Positions 1 to 9,386 are shown, numbered from the stretch's first letter. The stretch is DNA of 64,000 bases from JAFGXF01 sp963732595 (GCA_963732595.1 CAVSZZ010000002.1:1364001-1428000), one strand, 5' to 3'. Numbers and translations are program-made. The notes: a model not told the origin generated them from the sequence alone.

Positions 1-147
1 AGGGAGCAGGTGATCCGGGAATTATCGGAGGACCTTCAGAAGTGCGGAGCGGATTTTGAGAAAAGCCAGAAACTGGGCTGGCAGATCGCCCAGGCCCAGG
101 CTGAGCTGGAGAAGTTGATGGGTGAGTGGGAGAAGGTCGCTGCTTGA
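1..147 (+). CDS. ABC-F family ATPase, C-terminal end (partial)
   Basis: This is the last 48 codons of a gene that begins before the window, ending at a TGA. The peptide is highly charged and helical, with heptad-like Leu/Ile spacing, and closes with LMGEWEKVAA. ABC-F ATPases (Uup/EttA type, soluble ribosome-associated proteins with two ATPase domains) often end in a coiled-coil tail finishing in a similar E-x-W-E-x-L/V-A motif. No ATPase motif lies inside the window, so the assignment rests only on this tail. Any other protein with a C-terminal coiled coil is possible. A strong terminator follows 20 bases downstream, so this is the last gene of its transcript. Confidence 0.45.
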   Translation, partial: REQVIRELSEDLQKCGADFEKSQKLGWQIAQAQAELEKLMGEWEKVAA

Positions 148-166
148 TTACCCAAACGAATTAAAA

Positions 167-203
167 AAAACAGGCGTCCAAATGATTTGGACGCCTGTTT
201 TCA
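167..203 (+). terminator. Rho-independent terminator after the ABC-F gene
   Basis: A near-perfect stem (AAACAGGCGTCCAAA at 168-182 with its complement at 186-200) closes a 3-base TGA loop. It is flanked by an A-run on the left and TTTT on the right, so it could end transcription in both directions. Confidence 0.85.
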
Positions 204-718
204 TGCTGGAGATTTTAATGTTGAAATCAAAAACCTGCATAGATGTCTTTATGGCTTGGTTTGCAGATAAACGGACCGGCGTTGTGCTTTCGGCTTGCTG
301 GACGGCGATGGCGATGCATTTGCCGATTGCGTAATTGGCGCGTTTGAGAAGCATGCGCCTGAGGGATTCCCCCCGATCGTTCGAAAGACCTGGTTTTTAT
401 AATAGTAATATTCGCTCGCTTGTTGATACCTTGTGCAGGATTTCAAGCCCGTCCTGCCTGTACAACCTCCCCATCGATTACTCCAGATAAAAGTCGGGAA
501 GCGTTCCTGGCGCGCGTGTATTTTATCCTCCCGCAAAAACTCCAGTCTGATCGGCATAATCCAGAAATAGTATTCGCCTCCCTCTTGATGGGTTCCATGC
601 AGTCATAGGTGGATGATATGAAAAAAGCCAAGTAAAGATTCGTGAATAAATTAACGTATAATTAAAGGGGTGAGTACTTCTCATCGATCTTATTACATAT
701 ATATATTGGAGGGAAGTC
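204..718. other. Intergenic stretch without a recognisable gene
   Basis: About 515 bases. Short open frames exist on both strands, but none has a ribosome site with a family-like protein. The minus strand at about 210-630 shows patches of protein-like sequence that change frame, so a decayed or badly sequenced small gene is possible. A TATAAT hexamer at 657-662 may be the -10 element for the next gene. No convincing -35 was seen. Confidence 0.4.
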
Positions 719-2005
719 ATGAACAAATTGATGCTCGTGTTGGTTTGTTTTCCCATGCTCATTTCATTTGGGCCATTATCGGTGTCATCCGCTGATCCAC
801 TCGCCCCACTGGCAGTCATTACGGTGGATACAACGCTTGATTCGAATGCAATAATGTATCAGGCTTGTACCGGTTTTCCAAATGACTGCTCATTGCGGGG
901 TGCGATCAGCCTGTCGAATGCAACGACCGGCGGAATCGGGACTATCATTATTCCTGGGGATACATACGAATTATCCTTGACTGGTACCGGAGAAAATAGT
1001 AATGCTACCGGCGATTTGGATATATCCCAACCAGTAGTGCTTATAGGCGCCGGGACATCAGATACAATCATTGCAGCTGGACCGTCTAAAAATAATGGAG
1101 TAGACAGGGTTTTTCACCTTCAAAATGATCTCTCAGACACAGTGCGTATGTCTGACCTCACCATTCGCTGGGGGACGGTTTCTTCAGGTTCTGAAGGCGG
1201 AGCAGGTATTTTGGCAGATGCTTACATATCGGGCACTCTCATTTTAGAGCGGGTAACCATAGAGGAAAATGTAATCACCAATGATCGATCAGGTGGAGGT
1301 CTCCTAAGTTCAGGAATTTTGATAATTCGGGATTCTTCTTTTATTAATAATTCTGCGGTTCTTGGCGAAGGCGGAGGGATTTATCATGCCTCCAATGCTT
1401 TTACCTGTGAACGAACCACCATCGTGGGTAATACAGCTAAATACGGTGGAGGTCTTGCCAATCAGGATATTGCCGTATTACGTAATGTGACCATCAGCGG
1501 AAATACAGCGGTTAATGAGGGAGGCGGTATTTCACAATGGAATAATGGCGACTTGACCATTTATAATACAACCATTGTGAACAATTCGGTTACGGGTGGC
1601 AATACATCCGGATGGGCAATACAGGATTTGAAGTTTTTCTATGCATATAACTCGATCCTGGCGTCGGCAGCTGGGAGTCATCCCTGTTTGAACGGCATCG
1701 ACGGAGGTCATTCCAATCTGGCCACGGACACCTCCTGTAGTGCGACCGGATTCATCATTGGTGATCCACTCCTGGGTGCTCTTAATGACAATGGGGGCTT
1801 TACCAGGACGCATTCCCTGTCACTCGGGAGCCCGGCCATTGATGCTGCGGATAACACCCTTTGCCCGGTGGCTGACCAGCGCGGTGTCAGGCGGCGATAT
1901 GATGGCGATTCGAATGGGAGCTTGATTTGTGATATTGGCGCTTATGAGTACAACACAGGGCTGACATTGTTGAATTTCTTCGCTCCATTGATCGTACGAC
2001 CGTAA
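719..2005 (+). CDS. Secreted right-handed beta-helix protein (choice-of-anchor Q type)
   Basis: 428 aa. The start is set by GGAGGG at 709-714 just upstream. A signal peptide covers about residues 1-25 (hydrophobic core MLVLVCFPMLISFGPL). The mature protein holds the CSLRGAISLSNA motif found near the start of many Chloroflexota surface beta-helix proteins. Repeated Gly/Asn-rich strand turns follow (GGGI, GNTA, ISGNTA at about residues 195-300), typical of a parallel beta-helix. The end carries SPAIDAADN...DQRGVRR...DIGAYEY, the C-terminal signature of choice-of-anchor Q proteins. It probably sits on or outside the cell surface. Substrate or ligand is unknown, although folds of this kind often bind or cut polysaccharides. 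No catalytic set is evident. It is transcribed alone and ends at a terminator. Confidence 0.85.
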   Translation: MNKLMLVLVCFPMLISFGPLSVSSADPLAPLAVITVDTTLDSNAIMYQACTGFPNDCSLRGAISLSNATTGGIGTIIIPGDTYELSLTGTGENSNATGDLDISQPVVLIGAGTSDTIIAAGPSKNNGVDRVFHLQNDLSDTVRMSDLTIRWGTVSSGSEGGAGILADAYISGTLILERVTIEENVITNDRSGGGLLSSGILIIRDSSFINNSAVLGEGGGIYHASNAFTCERTTIVGNTAKYGGGLANQDIAVLRNVTISGNTAVNEGGGISQWNNGDLTIYNTTIVNNSVTGGNTSGWAIQDLKFFYAYNSILASAAGSHPCLNGIDGGHSNLATDTSCSATGFIIGDPLLGALNDNGGFTRTHSLSLGSPAIDAADNTLCPVADQRGVRRRYDGDSNGSLICDIGAYEYNTGLTLLNFFAPLIVRP

Positions 2006-2023
2006 CGAGCTATCAGAAGAGAA

Positions 2024-2057
2024 AAGGAGATGTCTCTCGACATCTCCTTATTTTTTT
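2024..2057 (+). terminator. Terminator between convergent beta-helix and pepT genes
   Basis: An 11-bp stem (AAGGAGATGTC at 2024-2034 with its complement at 2039-2049) has a 4-base loop and is followed by seven T. It is flanked by GAAAA on the left, so it may also serve pepT on the other strand. Confidence 0.85.
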
Positions 2058-2074
2058 ACACTGGGTGAGAAATG

Positions 2075-3304
2075 TTATTTCCGCTCGGCTCCCAGTTCGA
2101 CCAGTTTAATCAGGACCTCCACTGCTTTCTCCATGGCGAAGGTTGGGATGCATTCATACCGCCCGTGGTAATTCATCCCGCCGGTGAACAGGTTGGGGGT
2201 GGGCAACCCCATCCAGGATAAGCGGGCGCCATCCGTGCCACCCCGGATCGGCTTGGTGACAGGCGTGATACCAACTGCCTGCATGGCCTCCCGGGCCATC
2301 TCCAATACCCACATGACCGGCTCGATCTTCTCACGCATATTGCGATACTGTTCCTTGAGCTCGACTTTCACGGTTCCTGCACCGTAGCGTTGGTTCAGAA
2401 ATTCAGCTGACTTCTCCAACAGCTCACAGCGGGATTTGAACTTCTCCGCACTATGATCGCGAATGATATACATCAGCGTGGCTTCCTCAACATTGCCGGA
2501 GATATGCATCATGTGGAAAAAGCCTTCGTACCCGGCAGTGTGCTCCGGGCGTTCCTGGGATGGCAGCAGTGCATTGAATTCCATCGCCACCAGGGCAGCG
2601 TTGATCATTTTATCCTTGGCGTCACCGGGGTGTACGCTGCGGCCCTTGAAATGGATCTTGGTCCCCGCTGCATTGAAGTTCTCATATTCCAGCTCGCCCA
2701 GTTCGCCACCATCCACCGTATAAGCATAATCGGCGCCAAACCCTCTCACATCGAAGACATCCACACCCGTGCCGGTTTCCTCGTCGGTTGTAAAAGCGAT
2801 GCGCAGTTTCCCGTGCTTGATCTCCGGATGGGTTGTCAGATGTTCGAGCGCAGCCATGATCTCAGCCACACCGGCTTTATCATCTGCACCCAGCAGGGTC
2901 TTCCCATCCGTGGTGATCAGGGTTTGACCAATGTACTTCTTGATTTCGGGAAATTCCCTGGGTGAAAGGATGGTGCCGGATTCTTTATCCAGGACGATAT
3001 CACCGCCATCGTAATTTTCAACCATTTGTGGGTTGACATTTTCACCGGACATACCCGCGCTTGTGTCCATATGAGCCAGAATTCCCATGACGGGGACTTC
3101 ATGATCGAGATTTGAAGTCAATGTGGCGGTGACAATACCATAATTATCAACAGCAACATCTTGAAGATTGATGGCAGTCAATTCTTCCACCAGCAACCTG
3201 GCTAGGTTCAGTTGTTTCTCAGTGGTCGGGTGCTTTTCCACCCCTTCGTTTGATTGGGTGTCGATCTTCACGTAGCGCAGGAAGCGTTCAACGACAGTTT
3301 GCAT
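2075..3304 (-). CDS. pepT: Peptidase T (tripeptide aminopeptidase)
   Basis: 409 aa, the normal length for PepT. It is a cytoplasmic dizinc M20B exopeptidase that removes the N-terminal residue from tripeptides. The metal ligands match the E. coli enzyme: His78 and Asp80 in AHMDTSAGMSG, Asp141 in LGADDKAG, the Glu175/Glu176 pair in TTDEETGTG, Asp198 in TVDGGELGELE, and a C-terminal His in MNYHGRYECIP. The first motif also contains the catalytic Asp. Translation starts at ATG 3304 behind GAGGT about 5 bases away. It stands alone and converges on the preceding gene. Its likely role is peptide scavenging, in line with the other peptidase genes in the window. Confidence 0.95.
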   Translation of the reverse strand: MQTVVERFLRYVKIDTQSNEGVEKHPTTEKQLNLARLLVEELTAINLQDVAVDNYGIVTATLTSNLDHEVPVMGILAHMDTSAGMSGENVNPQMVENYDGGDIVLDKESGTILSPREFPEIKKYIGQTLITTDGKTLLGADDKAGVAEIMAALEHLTTHPEIKHGKLRIAFTTDEETGTGVDVFDVRGFGADYAYTVDGGELGELEYENFNAAGTKIHFKGRSVHPGDAKDKMINAALVAMEFNALLPSQERPEHTAGYEGFFHMMHISGNVEEATLMYIIRDHSAEKFKSRCELLEKSAEFLNQRYGAGTVKVELKEQYRNMREKIEPVMWVLEMAREAMQAVGITPVTKPIRGGTDGARLSWMGLPTPNLFTGGMNYHGRYECIPTFAMEKAVEVLIKLVELGAERK

Positions 3305-3480
3305 AGGTTACCTCTTTCAATGGAAGGAGAATAAATAACTCAATACCTCTTGAATATTTGTATTATACCTTCCCGATTAAACTCAATAAAAGACCAATAA
3401 TGTAACGCAGGAGATCTTCCACTTCTTCCGTGCATGCGATTGTGAAAAGGGACGGGTTGATGAAAAAGATCCAGACCAAC

Positions 3481-5145
3481 CTATTGGTTTAATTTATAGA
3501 TGATCCAGGCGTTGATGGTCCGATCGATGGAGTAGTGGGCGTAGACAAATTCTCTAAGCGTGCGTAACCCGATTTGAACCTCTGGCAGACAGATCGGGCA
3601 GATTCGTTCGTCCGGGACATCAAAGAAGGGCACTCCAGATGCGTTAAATTCTTGCGCGACGATCAATTTTGGTGGGTTCTTGGCGAGGTCATCCAGAAAC
3701 AGATCGAAATTACTCTCCTCCTTCCCACTCGCCGAAAGCAAAGGAAGGGGATGAATGAAATGGGAGGGTGAATTGATACCTGTACGAAAATATATTTCAG
3801 TATGCATATCCCAAACTAAAATCGTATCCTGTGAATTGGTGTGGTCGATGATATAACTTTCCATTTCATCGAGCGGATACTCTCCGTAGAGGGGTGATTG
3901 GATGCTGGAGAGGGGACCGGCCTTTGGATATTCAGACCGGATTGAGTCTACCAACCAGATCGATCCAAATACGATAAATAGCAGGAATAAAATGTAGCTT
4001 CCAGCCTTATGAGGTTTGGTTTTCAACTGATCAATGATGTTTACCAGCAAATAGACGAGTATAAAAATAACAGATGGAATAATCAGTGTGTAGTAATGAG
4101 GATAATTGTAGATGCTCATTGAGATAAATAAAGCAACAATCGGCAATCCCATAAATGCACTCAAATAGGTCAGGTGCGACGGTGTGGACGTCGTAATCGA
4201 TCCCTGTTGTTTTCGAGTAAGCCGGAGGGCGCCCTTTTTGAAAAATGTCACTACGAGGTGCAGATATGAGACAATCAGGAGTGGAGCAAGGTACATGAAG
4301 GGCCGTTCTGTCGTTAGTGTTTTTATGACTAAAAGAATCTGATTTGCAGAGAATCCCCCATGGGAATAAAAAATATTAAAGCGGATGACTTGATCATAGA
4401 ATTCATGCAAACCTCCATTGATCACCCAGTACGATAATACCAGTGCAATTGAGGACAGGAAGGCAACTACATAAATGCTGACCTCTCTTACGGCCTTTCG
4501 CCAATCATGATCCAATAAGTGGATGCCAATGATCACTAAAATGGATGATACTCCCAGACCGATGGCTGTCTGTTTGGTTAGAAAAGCAACAGAGGTCATA
4601 ATTCCAAGCACTGCCACCCATCTGGCTTGTTTGAATTTCCAATAGTTATAAAGAGACCATAAAGTCAGGATTTGCGGCAGCAAGCTGAAAAACTCAGTCA
4701 TGTCGCCACCCGAGAATAGGTTCCCATCCATGACCAAGAAGATCAATAAACCACCTGCCAGAATGGATGGGATAAGTCCTGATAATTTCCGAACAAAAAT
4801 ACAGGTTAGAACAGTCGTTAAAGACAACCAAATGATATTCAACCACCATACAGCCCAGGGTGTTGGACTGGACAATCTGAATGCCAAAGCATTTATATAA
4901 TTGATTGCCGGAGGTATATTATCCCAATAATCGAGGTAAGGAATCTTTCCCTGAGTGATCAATTTGCCGCCATAGGCAAAGATCCCATTATCAATGGACA
5001 TGGAATAATATCGGGGACTCCAGGGCAAGTTTAAAAGAAAAATAAAAAATATTGAGACGAGCAAAAAAGCGACAAAAATTACGACTTCGGATTTACTTGC
5101 TGTCCGCGTATTGTTTTTTTCCAATCCACTCATTTTCTTTTCCAT
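3481..5145 (-). CDS. Polytopic membrane glycosyltransferase (GT39/GT83-like)
   Basis: 554 aa with one N-terminal helix at about residues 20-42 followed by roughly ten more hydrophobic segments. Just after the first helix is DNGIFAYGGKLITQGKIPYL followed by DYWDNIPP. This acidic first loop is typical of GT-C fold transferases (ArnT/PMT-like), which move sugars from polyprenyl-phosphate donors to extracellular acceptors. The C-terminal 120 residues are soluble and contain CPIC, possibly a metal- or disulfide-forming pair. Met5 at 5133 is an alternative start with GGAAAAG just before it. The gene is monocistronic. Donor and acceptor are unknown. Confidence 0.7.
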   Translation of the reverse strand: MEKKMSGLEKNNTRTASKSEVVIFVAFLLVSIFFIFLLNLPWSPRYYSMSIDNGIFAYGGKLITQGKIPYLDYWDNIPPAINYINALAFRLSSPTPWAVWWLNIIWLSLTTVLTCIFVRKLSGLIPSILAGGLLIFLVMDGNLFSGGDMTEFFSLLPQILTLWSLYNYWKFKQARWVAVLGIMTSVAFLTKQTAIGLGVSSILVIIGIHLLDHDWRKAVREVSIYVVAFLSSIALVLSYWVINGGLHEFYDQVIRFNIFYSHGGFSANQILLVIKTLTTERPFMYLAPLLIVSYLHLVVTFFKKGALRLTRKQQGSITTSTPSHLTYLSAFMGLPIVALFISMSIYNYPHYYTLIIPSVIFILVYLLVNIIDQLKTKPHKAGSYILFLLFIVFGSIWLVDSIRSEYPKAGPLSSIQSPLYGEYPLDEMESYIIDHTNSQDTILVWDMHTEIYFRTGINSPSHFIHPLPLLSASGKEESNFDLFLDDLAKNPPKLIVAQEFNASGVPFFDVPDERICPICLPEVQIGLRTLREFVYAHYSIDRTINAWIIYKLNQ

Positions 5146-5386
5146 GTACGAGAAACTAAGAATGGTTTTTGACCGGAAAACTGAAAATCATGAAAGTGAT
5201 CTCTTCGCTCTGAATAAAGCAATGAATCAATATTTGAGGCTTTGTGGATTTTACCGTAATTAGAGTTCAAATTGAAAGCTGTGAATAAGACTGAAAGCCA
5301 TACGATATGTATCTTACGCCCTGATTTAAATCCAAATAACCTGGCTCCCCAATAGGGTAGAAAGTATCAAACAGACCTTGTCCTAT
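5146..5386. other. Intergenic stretch, nothing recognised
   Basis: 240 A+T-rich bases between two minus-strand genes. I see no tRNA, hairpin terminator or open frame worth calling. Confidence 0.4.
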
Positions 5387-6271
5387 TTATTCAAAGTAAT
5401 AGCCCAGTCCCACTAGGCCCGGACCGGTGTGGGCACCCATGACTGGAGTGATACTGGTTTGGATTGTTGTTGTGGGTTTAAGTCGCTCCACCGCCAGTTG
5501 TTTGAGTGTTGCAGCCCGATCCGTGGAATCTGCATCCATGATCGCCAGGCTGAGTTGTTTGCTTCCAGAACTCATCTTTTCGACATGCTGGACAATGGCT
5601 TCAAATGCTTTTTGGTCCCCCAGTACCTTCCCGATAGGCTCGACGGAACCCTCATTATTCAGCGTGATAATGGGCTTGATGTCGATCAAGTTGCCAAGTA
5701 AATAGGCTGCTTTGCCGATCCTGCCGCCAAGTGCCAAGTATTCGAGCGTATCGAACGAAACCACGATTCCAACGCGTTTCGAGGTGTCTCTTGCCACCTG
5801 GCTGACACCGGATAGAGCCATGCCATTCCTGGCGGCATGCGCAGCCTGGATGGCGATATACCCCTCTGCAATGGCTGCAGATTTCGAATCGAATACCTCA
5901 ATGAAAAGATCCGGGTGCTCCTCACGCATGATCTCGGCCGCGCTACTGGCCACATTGAATGAACCACTCAGATTGGAAGACAGCGCAACAAACAGGATCG
6001 ATCTGGCTCCCTGTTGAATGACTTGCCGATATATTTGTACGTAGCGCCCCGGGGATGGGGTGGATGTTTTTGGTATGACTTTCTCGATGCGCATTCGCTG
6101 GTAGAGTACTTCCGGCTTGATGTCGATCCCATCCTCATAAGAAGTGTCATTGATTGTGACAACGAATGGAACAACCGGGATCTCAAGTTCCTGAGCGAGA
6201 TCCTCGGGTACCTGCGCCACGCTGTCTGTGATTACCCGGACTGTTTGTTTTTGGTGTTTGAGCAAGATCAT
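5387..6271 (-). CDS. DegV family fatty-acid-binding protein
   Basis: 294 aa. DegV/FakB proteins bind a fatty acid and present it to a kinase (FakA) that makes acyl phosphate. Family motifs are clear: VRVITDSVAQVP at the N-terminus, the TSTPSPGRY segment with the fatty-acid-contacting TS pair, LSSNLSGSFN, FDTLEYLALGGRIGKA, and the C-terminal MGAHTGPGLVGLGY. An in-frame TTG at 6277 is only one base from the ribosome site GGGAGG (6284-6279). ATG at 6271 has ideal 7-base spacing and was chosen. No FakA kinase lies nearby. The PlsY-like acyltransferase on the opposite strand is consistent with a lipid role, but this is only proximity. Confidence 0.9.
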   Translation of the reverse strand: MILLKHQKQTVRVITDSVAQVPEDLAQELEIPVVPFVVTINDTSYEDGIDIKPEVLYQRMRIEKVIPKTSTPSPGRYVQIYRQVIQQGARSILFVALSSNLSGSFNVASSAAEIMREEHPDLFIEVFDSKSAAIAEGYIAIQAAHAARNGMALSGVSQVARDTSKRVGIVVSFDTLEYLALGGRIGKAAYLLGNLIDIKPIITLNNEGSVEPIGKVLGDQKAFEAIVQHVEKMSSGSKQLSLAIMDADSTDRAATLKQLAVERLKPTTTIQTSITPVMGAHTGPGLVGLGYYFE

Positions 6272-6427
6272 ACCCAAACCCTCCCGTCGGGTGTTATTCT
6301 ATCTGTCCAAGCTTTATAAATTCATTATAGGTCGTTGGAGATGACTGTCAAGCACAGTGCCATGACTTATATAAAGGAAAGAACCTTATAATACTGTTTA
6401 TCATCCTGCAATCTGAAAGGTCGTCTC

Positions 6428-7111
6428 ATGATGATCGTCCTTTATTCGGTCCTTCTACTCCTGGGTGGCTACTTGATCGGTTCAATCCCTACCGCCTACA
6501 TGATAGGCCGTTGGCTCAGGGGACGGGATCTTCGCCATTTTGGCAGTGGCACCGTGAGTGGATCGATGGTCTATGAACATGTTGCCAGGTGGGCTATTGT
6601 ACCGGTAGGTTTATTCGATGTAGCTAAGGCTGCACTGCCCGCCTGGCTGGCACTGCAATTCGATCTGGGGATGGGTGTGGCGGTAGGATGTGGTCTTGCA
6701 GCATCCATCGGTCATAACTGGCCGATCTTCCTCCAATTCACCGGCGGACGCGGACTCAGTACCTTTATCGGTCTTTTGCTGGTTGTTTTCCCATGGGGGA
6801 TCCCCTGGGTGTTGGTGCCTCTGGCAATCGGATACTTCTTCTTTAGTGATTCGCCTCCCTTTGCTTTGGCAAGCCTGATAACCTTGCCGATCCTCGCACA
6901 CTTTATGGGTAGCTCTGCAGTCGTGGTGTGGGGGACAATCATTATGTTAATGATCACTATTGTTAAAAGATTGGAAGCCAATGACAGGCCGCTTCCCCTG
7001 GAAAAAATAGAAAGACAGTTGGTCCTGCTTCGGCGCTTGATCCTGGATCGGGATATTCGATCACACGAGGAGTGGATCCGGCGCGAGCCTGTTGAAAGCC
7101 AGGAGAAATGA
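6428..7111 (+). CDS. Divergent PlsY-like glycerol-3-phosphate acyltransferase homologue
   Basis: 227 aa, polytopic. PlsY transfers an acyl group from acyl phosphate to glycerol-3-phosphate in the inner membrane. The N-terminal GSIPTAYMIGRWLRG and central GHNWPIFLQFTGGRGLSTF match PlsY motifs. However, the usual GSGNxGATN is here GSGTVSGSMV, and the C-terminal HRxNIxRL motif is not evident; VKRLEANDRPLP stands in its place. The C-terminus is extended by a charged helix. It may be a paralogue with changed substrate or no acyltransferase activity. The true plsY may lie elsewhere. The next gene starts within a few bases of its stop, suggesting co-transcription. Confidence 0.7.
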   Translation: MMIVLYSVLLLLGGYLIGSIPTAYMIGRWLRGRDLRHFGSGTVSGSMVYEHVARWAIVPVGLFDVAKAALPAWLALQFDLGMGVAVGCGLAASIGHNWPIFLQFTGGRGLSTFIGLLLVVFPWGIPWVLVPLAIGYFFFSDSPPFALASLITLPILAHFMGSSAVVVWGTIIMLMITIVKRLEANDRPLPLEKIERQLVLLRRLILDRDIRSHEEWIRREPVESQEK

Positions 7112-7121
7112 CGGTAACCGG

Positions 7122-8453
7122 ATGATTTCAAGAAAGATCAAAACACTGGACGATTATGAAATGTTCCTTGGAGAAACGATCGAAAGCTGGGTACCGGAAA
7201 AACGCCTGACGCTGGCGGCGGCCATGGCTGAGCGCTGGCTGCCAGCGTATGATGCTTTTTCAAAAAAGGAACAATGGGGTGATGTGGATACCATGCGTCA
7301 TTGCTTGAATGCTGTTTGGCAGCACCTGCTCGGTTCTTTGGAGTTATCTGGAGGCGACCGGTCGCGCTTGATCCGTCAGATTCATACCATTACTCCCCAC
7401 ATGGATGACTTTGATGCGATCGAGGCGTTGGTGGCCTGCACGACCCTCTCCGATGCGGTGGAATGCTGCCATATGGGCAATAACACTCGCTACGCCATCC
7501 GGGCACTCATGTCAGGATTTGAGGCGGTCAATCCCGACTGGTCGCTCGATCCCGACGAACAAACTGGTTTGTGGCAGACCGGCCCAGTTCGCAAGGAGCT
7601 CAGGAAGCAGATGAAACTCCTGGAACAGGTGGGGTCTCTGACCGTATTCGATGGCCAGGTGATTGAAATATTACGTCAAGACATGCTTAAACCGGAGATG
7701 AAAGGCGAAGTGCGGCTCCCCGAGGAAGCATCGGCGGAAGCGACTCTATTGAGCAACCAGGCAGCTTTTGAGCAATACCGGCGAATGATCGAGATGGATC
7801 TGCGTGGTAAGGATCCGAGTGGGGCGGATTTTACCCCAGAGACGATCATCTTCAATGTCATGCTGTTTGCAGAATGGTCGGGACGTTATCATCGCCGGAT
7901 GGAAATGATCAAGGGGGAGTATGGCAAGTTGGCAGATACAGTTGGAATGGAAGCTTTGGTCGCTTCTCTACTGGATAAGGACCGGCGTGTGATCAAAACG
8001 CCAGCCTGGGAGAAAGAAATGCGGTGGATGTTCGACCTGGCCATTCAGAATCCAATGAGTGGATTGGGTGTGAGCTCCCTCGAAGAACCGCATGGGTATG
8101 GGCCATCTTTACGCCGTTTGTGGGCGGAAGCAAAACAGGCAGGATTTACGGACGAAAACGCTCACCTGGCAGTTGTGGCATGGGGACGGCACAAACCTGA
8201 CGCCTGGGCTGAGATGGATCGATTGAAAAAAAGGGGGCTGGTTGTTGACCAGTCGCTTGGGCAGTTCCAGCACCGGAATATTGCCTGGATACGAACCTGT
8301 GATCCGGGCTTGCCCTGGCAGGCGACCGTGGGGCATGAAGCCTGGTCGATCCGAATTAATGACTTTCCGGATGATTACATGTATACACTTTTAATCAATG
8401 GGGTGTCATCCGGTAATTTTAATGACTGGCCTGAAGTTTGGCGGCGGGATTGA
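7122..8453 (+). CDS. DUF416 (YjaG-like) domain protein of unknown function
   Basis: 443 aa from ATG 7122. A TTG 30 bases upstream is in frame and overlaps the preceding gene, but has no ribosome site. Residues about 10-195 resemble YjaG/DUF416 proteins: a helical domain with RLTLAAAMAERWLPAYDAF, WGDVDTMRHCLNAVWQHL and DDFDAIEALVACTTLSDAVE. The following ~240 residues are a separate helical region that I do not recognise, with WG/WAE repeats and the closing segment WSIRINDFPDDYMYTLLING. No signal peptide or membrane segment is present. The function is not known. Close linkage to the PlsY-like gene is the only clue. Confidence 0.65.
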   Translation: MISRKIKTLDDYEMFLGETIESWVPEKRLTLAAAMAERWLPAYDAFSKKEQWGDVDTMRHCLNAVWQHLLGSLELSGGDRSRLIRQIHTITPHMDDFDAIEALVACTTLSDAVECCHMGNNTRYAIRALMSGFEAVNPDWSLDPDEQTGLWQTGPVRKELRKQMKLLEQVGSLTVFDGQVIEILRQDMLKPEMKGEVRLPEEASAEATLLSNQAAFEQYRRMIEMDLRGKDPSGADFTPETIIFNVMLFAEWSGRYHRRMEMIKGEYGKLADTVGMEALVASLLDKDRRVIKTPAWEKEMRWMFDLAIQNPMSGLGVSSLEEPHGYGPSLRRLWAEAKQAGFTDENAHLAVVAWGRHKPDAWAEMDRLKKRGLVVDQSLGQFQHRNIAWIRTCDPGLPWQATVGHEAWSIRINDFPDDYMYTLLINGVSSGNFNDWPEVWRRD

Positions 8454-8468
8454 CGGTTTGCCAGCGCG

Positions 8469-9386
8469 TCAGTTAATTGGCGTGTTGGCGAGGAGCTTCG
8501 TAAACGCCAGATTCAGAAATTGGATAATTCCCGTAATGTTTTTTTCCATTCCGACCGATCTGACTTCTGCATGCGAAAGTCCCGTGAGCAGCCAAAACTC
8601 TTTGGGTTCGGAAGCCTGATCGAACAATTCCTGCGCCTGGTCTACAGTGATGCGGCGATCGTTTGCGCTGTGCAGGATTAGAATTGGGCGGGGGGAGATA
8701 CGATCGATCACATCCACAGGGCGTACTTCACTGCGTTCGAAATCCTTTCGCATTTCCGATGTTCGCATGATATAGTCAAAAACAGGGGTGGGTATCAGGT
8801 CCGGTTTATTGGTATTCCAAATCTCTTCCACGCTGGCGAACGGGGATGCAGCCACCACGACATTAATACCGGGGTTTCGGGCTGCGCTCAGAATGATCGC
8901 GACCGAGCCGGCAGAGTGGCCGATGGCGCCAATATTTAGTACACCCCGGACACCACGCAGATAGCTGACCGCTCCATCCACATCCAAGCTTTCATGAGCG
9001 CCATAGCTGAAGCCGATTGGATTCCCATCACTCCGCCCGTGTCCGCGATAACTGAAAAGCAAAACGTTAAAGCCTGCCTCATGCAGGGGTCTTACCAGGG
9101 ATAATCCTGATCGCTGATCCTTGGCTGTGGCAGGTGCATATAAAATGGCAGGTGCATCTGGAATTTCAGCAGGAAAATACCAACCGCGCAAGGTGATCCT
9201 GTCCGGGGTATTAAATGCCACGTTTTCATACGGAAGACCGATGGCGTCGGCAGCCCGGTCTGCATGTTTGCCGAAGAAAGGAGCTGCGGTGGACACCATT
9301 TCCACCAAAGTTGGTCCTCCGAGACTGAGAACCGTCGCTGAGGCTATGAAGATCGATGTGACTTTGAGTATGCTTTCAAGAACCAC
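8469..9386 (-). CDS. Membrane-anchored alpha/beta hydrolase
   Basis: 305 aa. An N-terminal hydrophobic segment (about residues 5-30) probably anchors or exports it. The alpha/beta-hydrolase core follows: SYRGHGRSDG marks the oxyanion region, Ser158 in GHSAGS is the nucleophile, Asp243 in HSANDRR the acid and His272 in LSHAEV the base. This completes a catalytic triad for ester or peptide hydrolysis. The predicted start is GTG with no clear ribosome site, so the true start could be further in. It is related to BAAT/dienelactone-type and YqkD-like hydrolases. The substrate cannot be told. It converges with the DUF416 gene. Confidence 0.85.
   Translation of the reverse strand: MVLESILKVTSIFIASATVLSLGGPTLVEMVSTAAPFFGKHADRAADAIGLPYENVAFNTPDRITLRGWYFPAEIPDAPAILYAPATAKDQRSGLSLVRPLHEAGFNVLLFSYRGHGRSDGNPIGFSYGAHESLDVDGAVSYLRGVRGVLNIGAIGHSAGSVAIILSAARNPGINVVVAASPFASVEEIWNTNKPDLIPTPVFDYIMRTSEMRKDFERSEVRPVDVIDRISPRPILILHSANDRRITVDQAQELFDQASEPKEFWLLTGLSHAEVRSVGMEKNITGIIQFLNLAFTKLLANTPIN

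Noticed and set aside
2453..2965. 170-aa plus-strand open frame opposite pepT
   Set aside because: Reverse shadow of the metal-binding core of peptidase T, without family features or a ribosome site.
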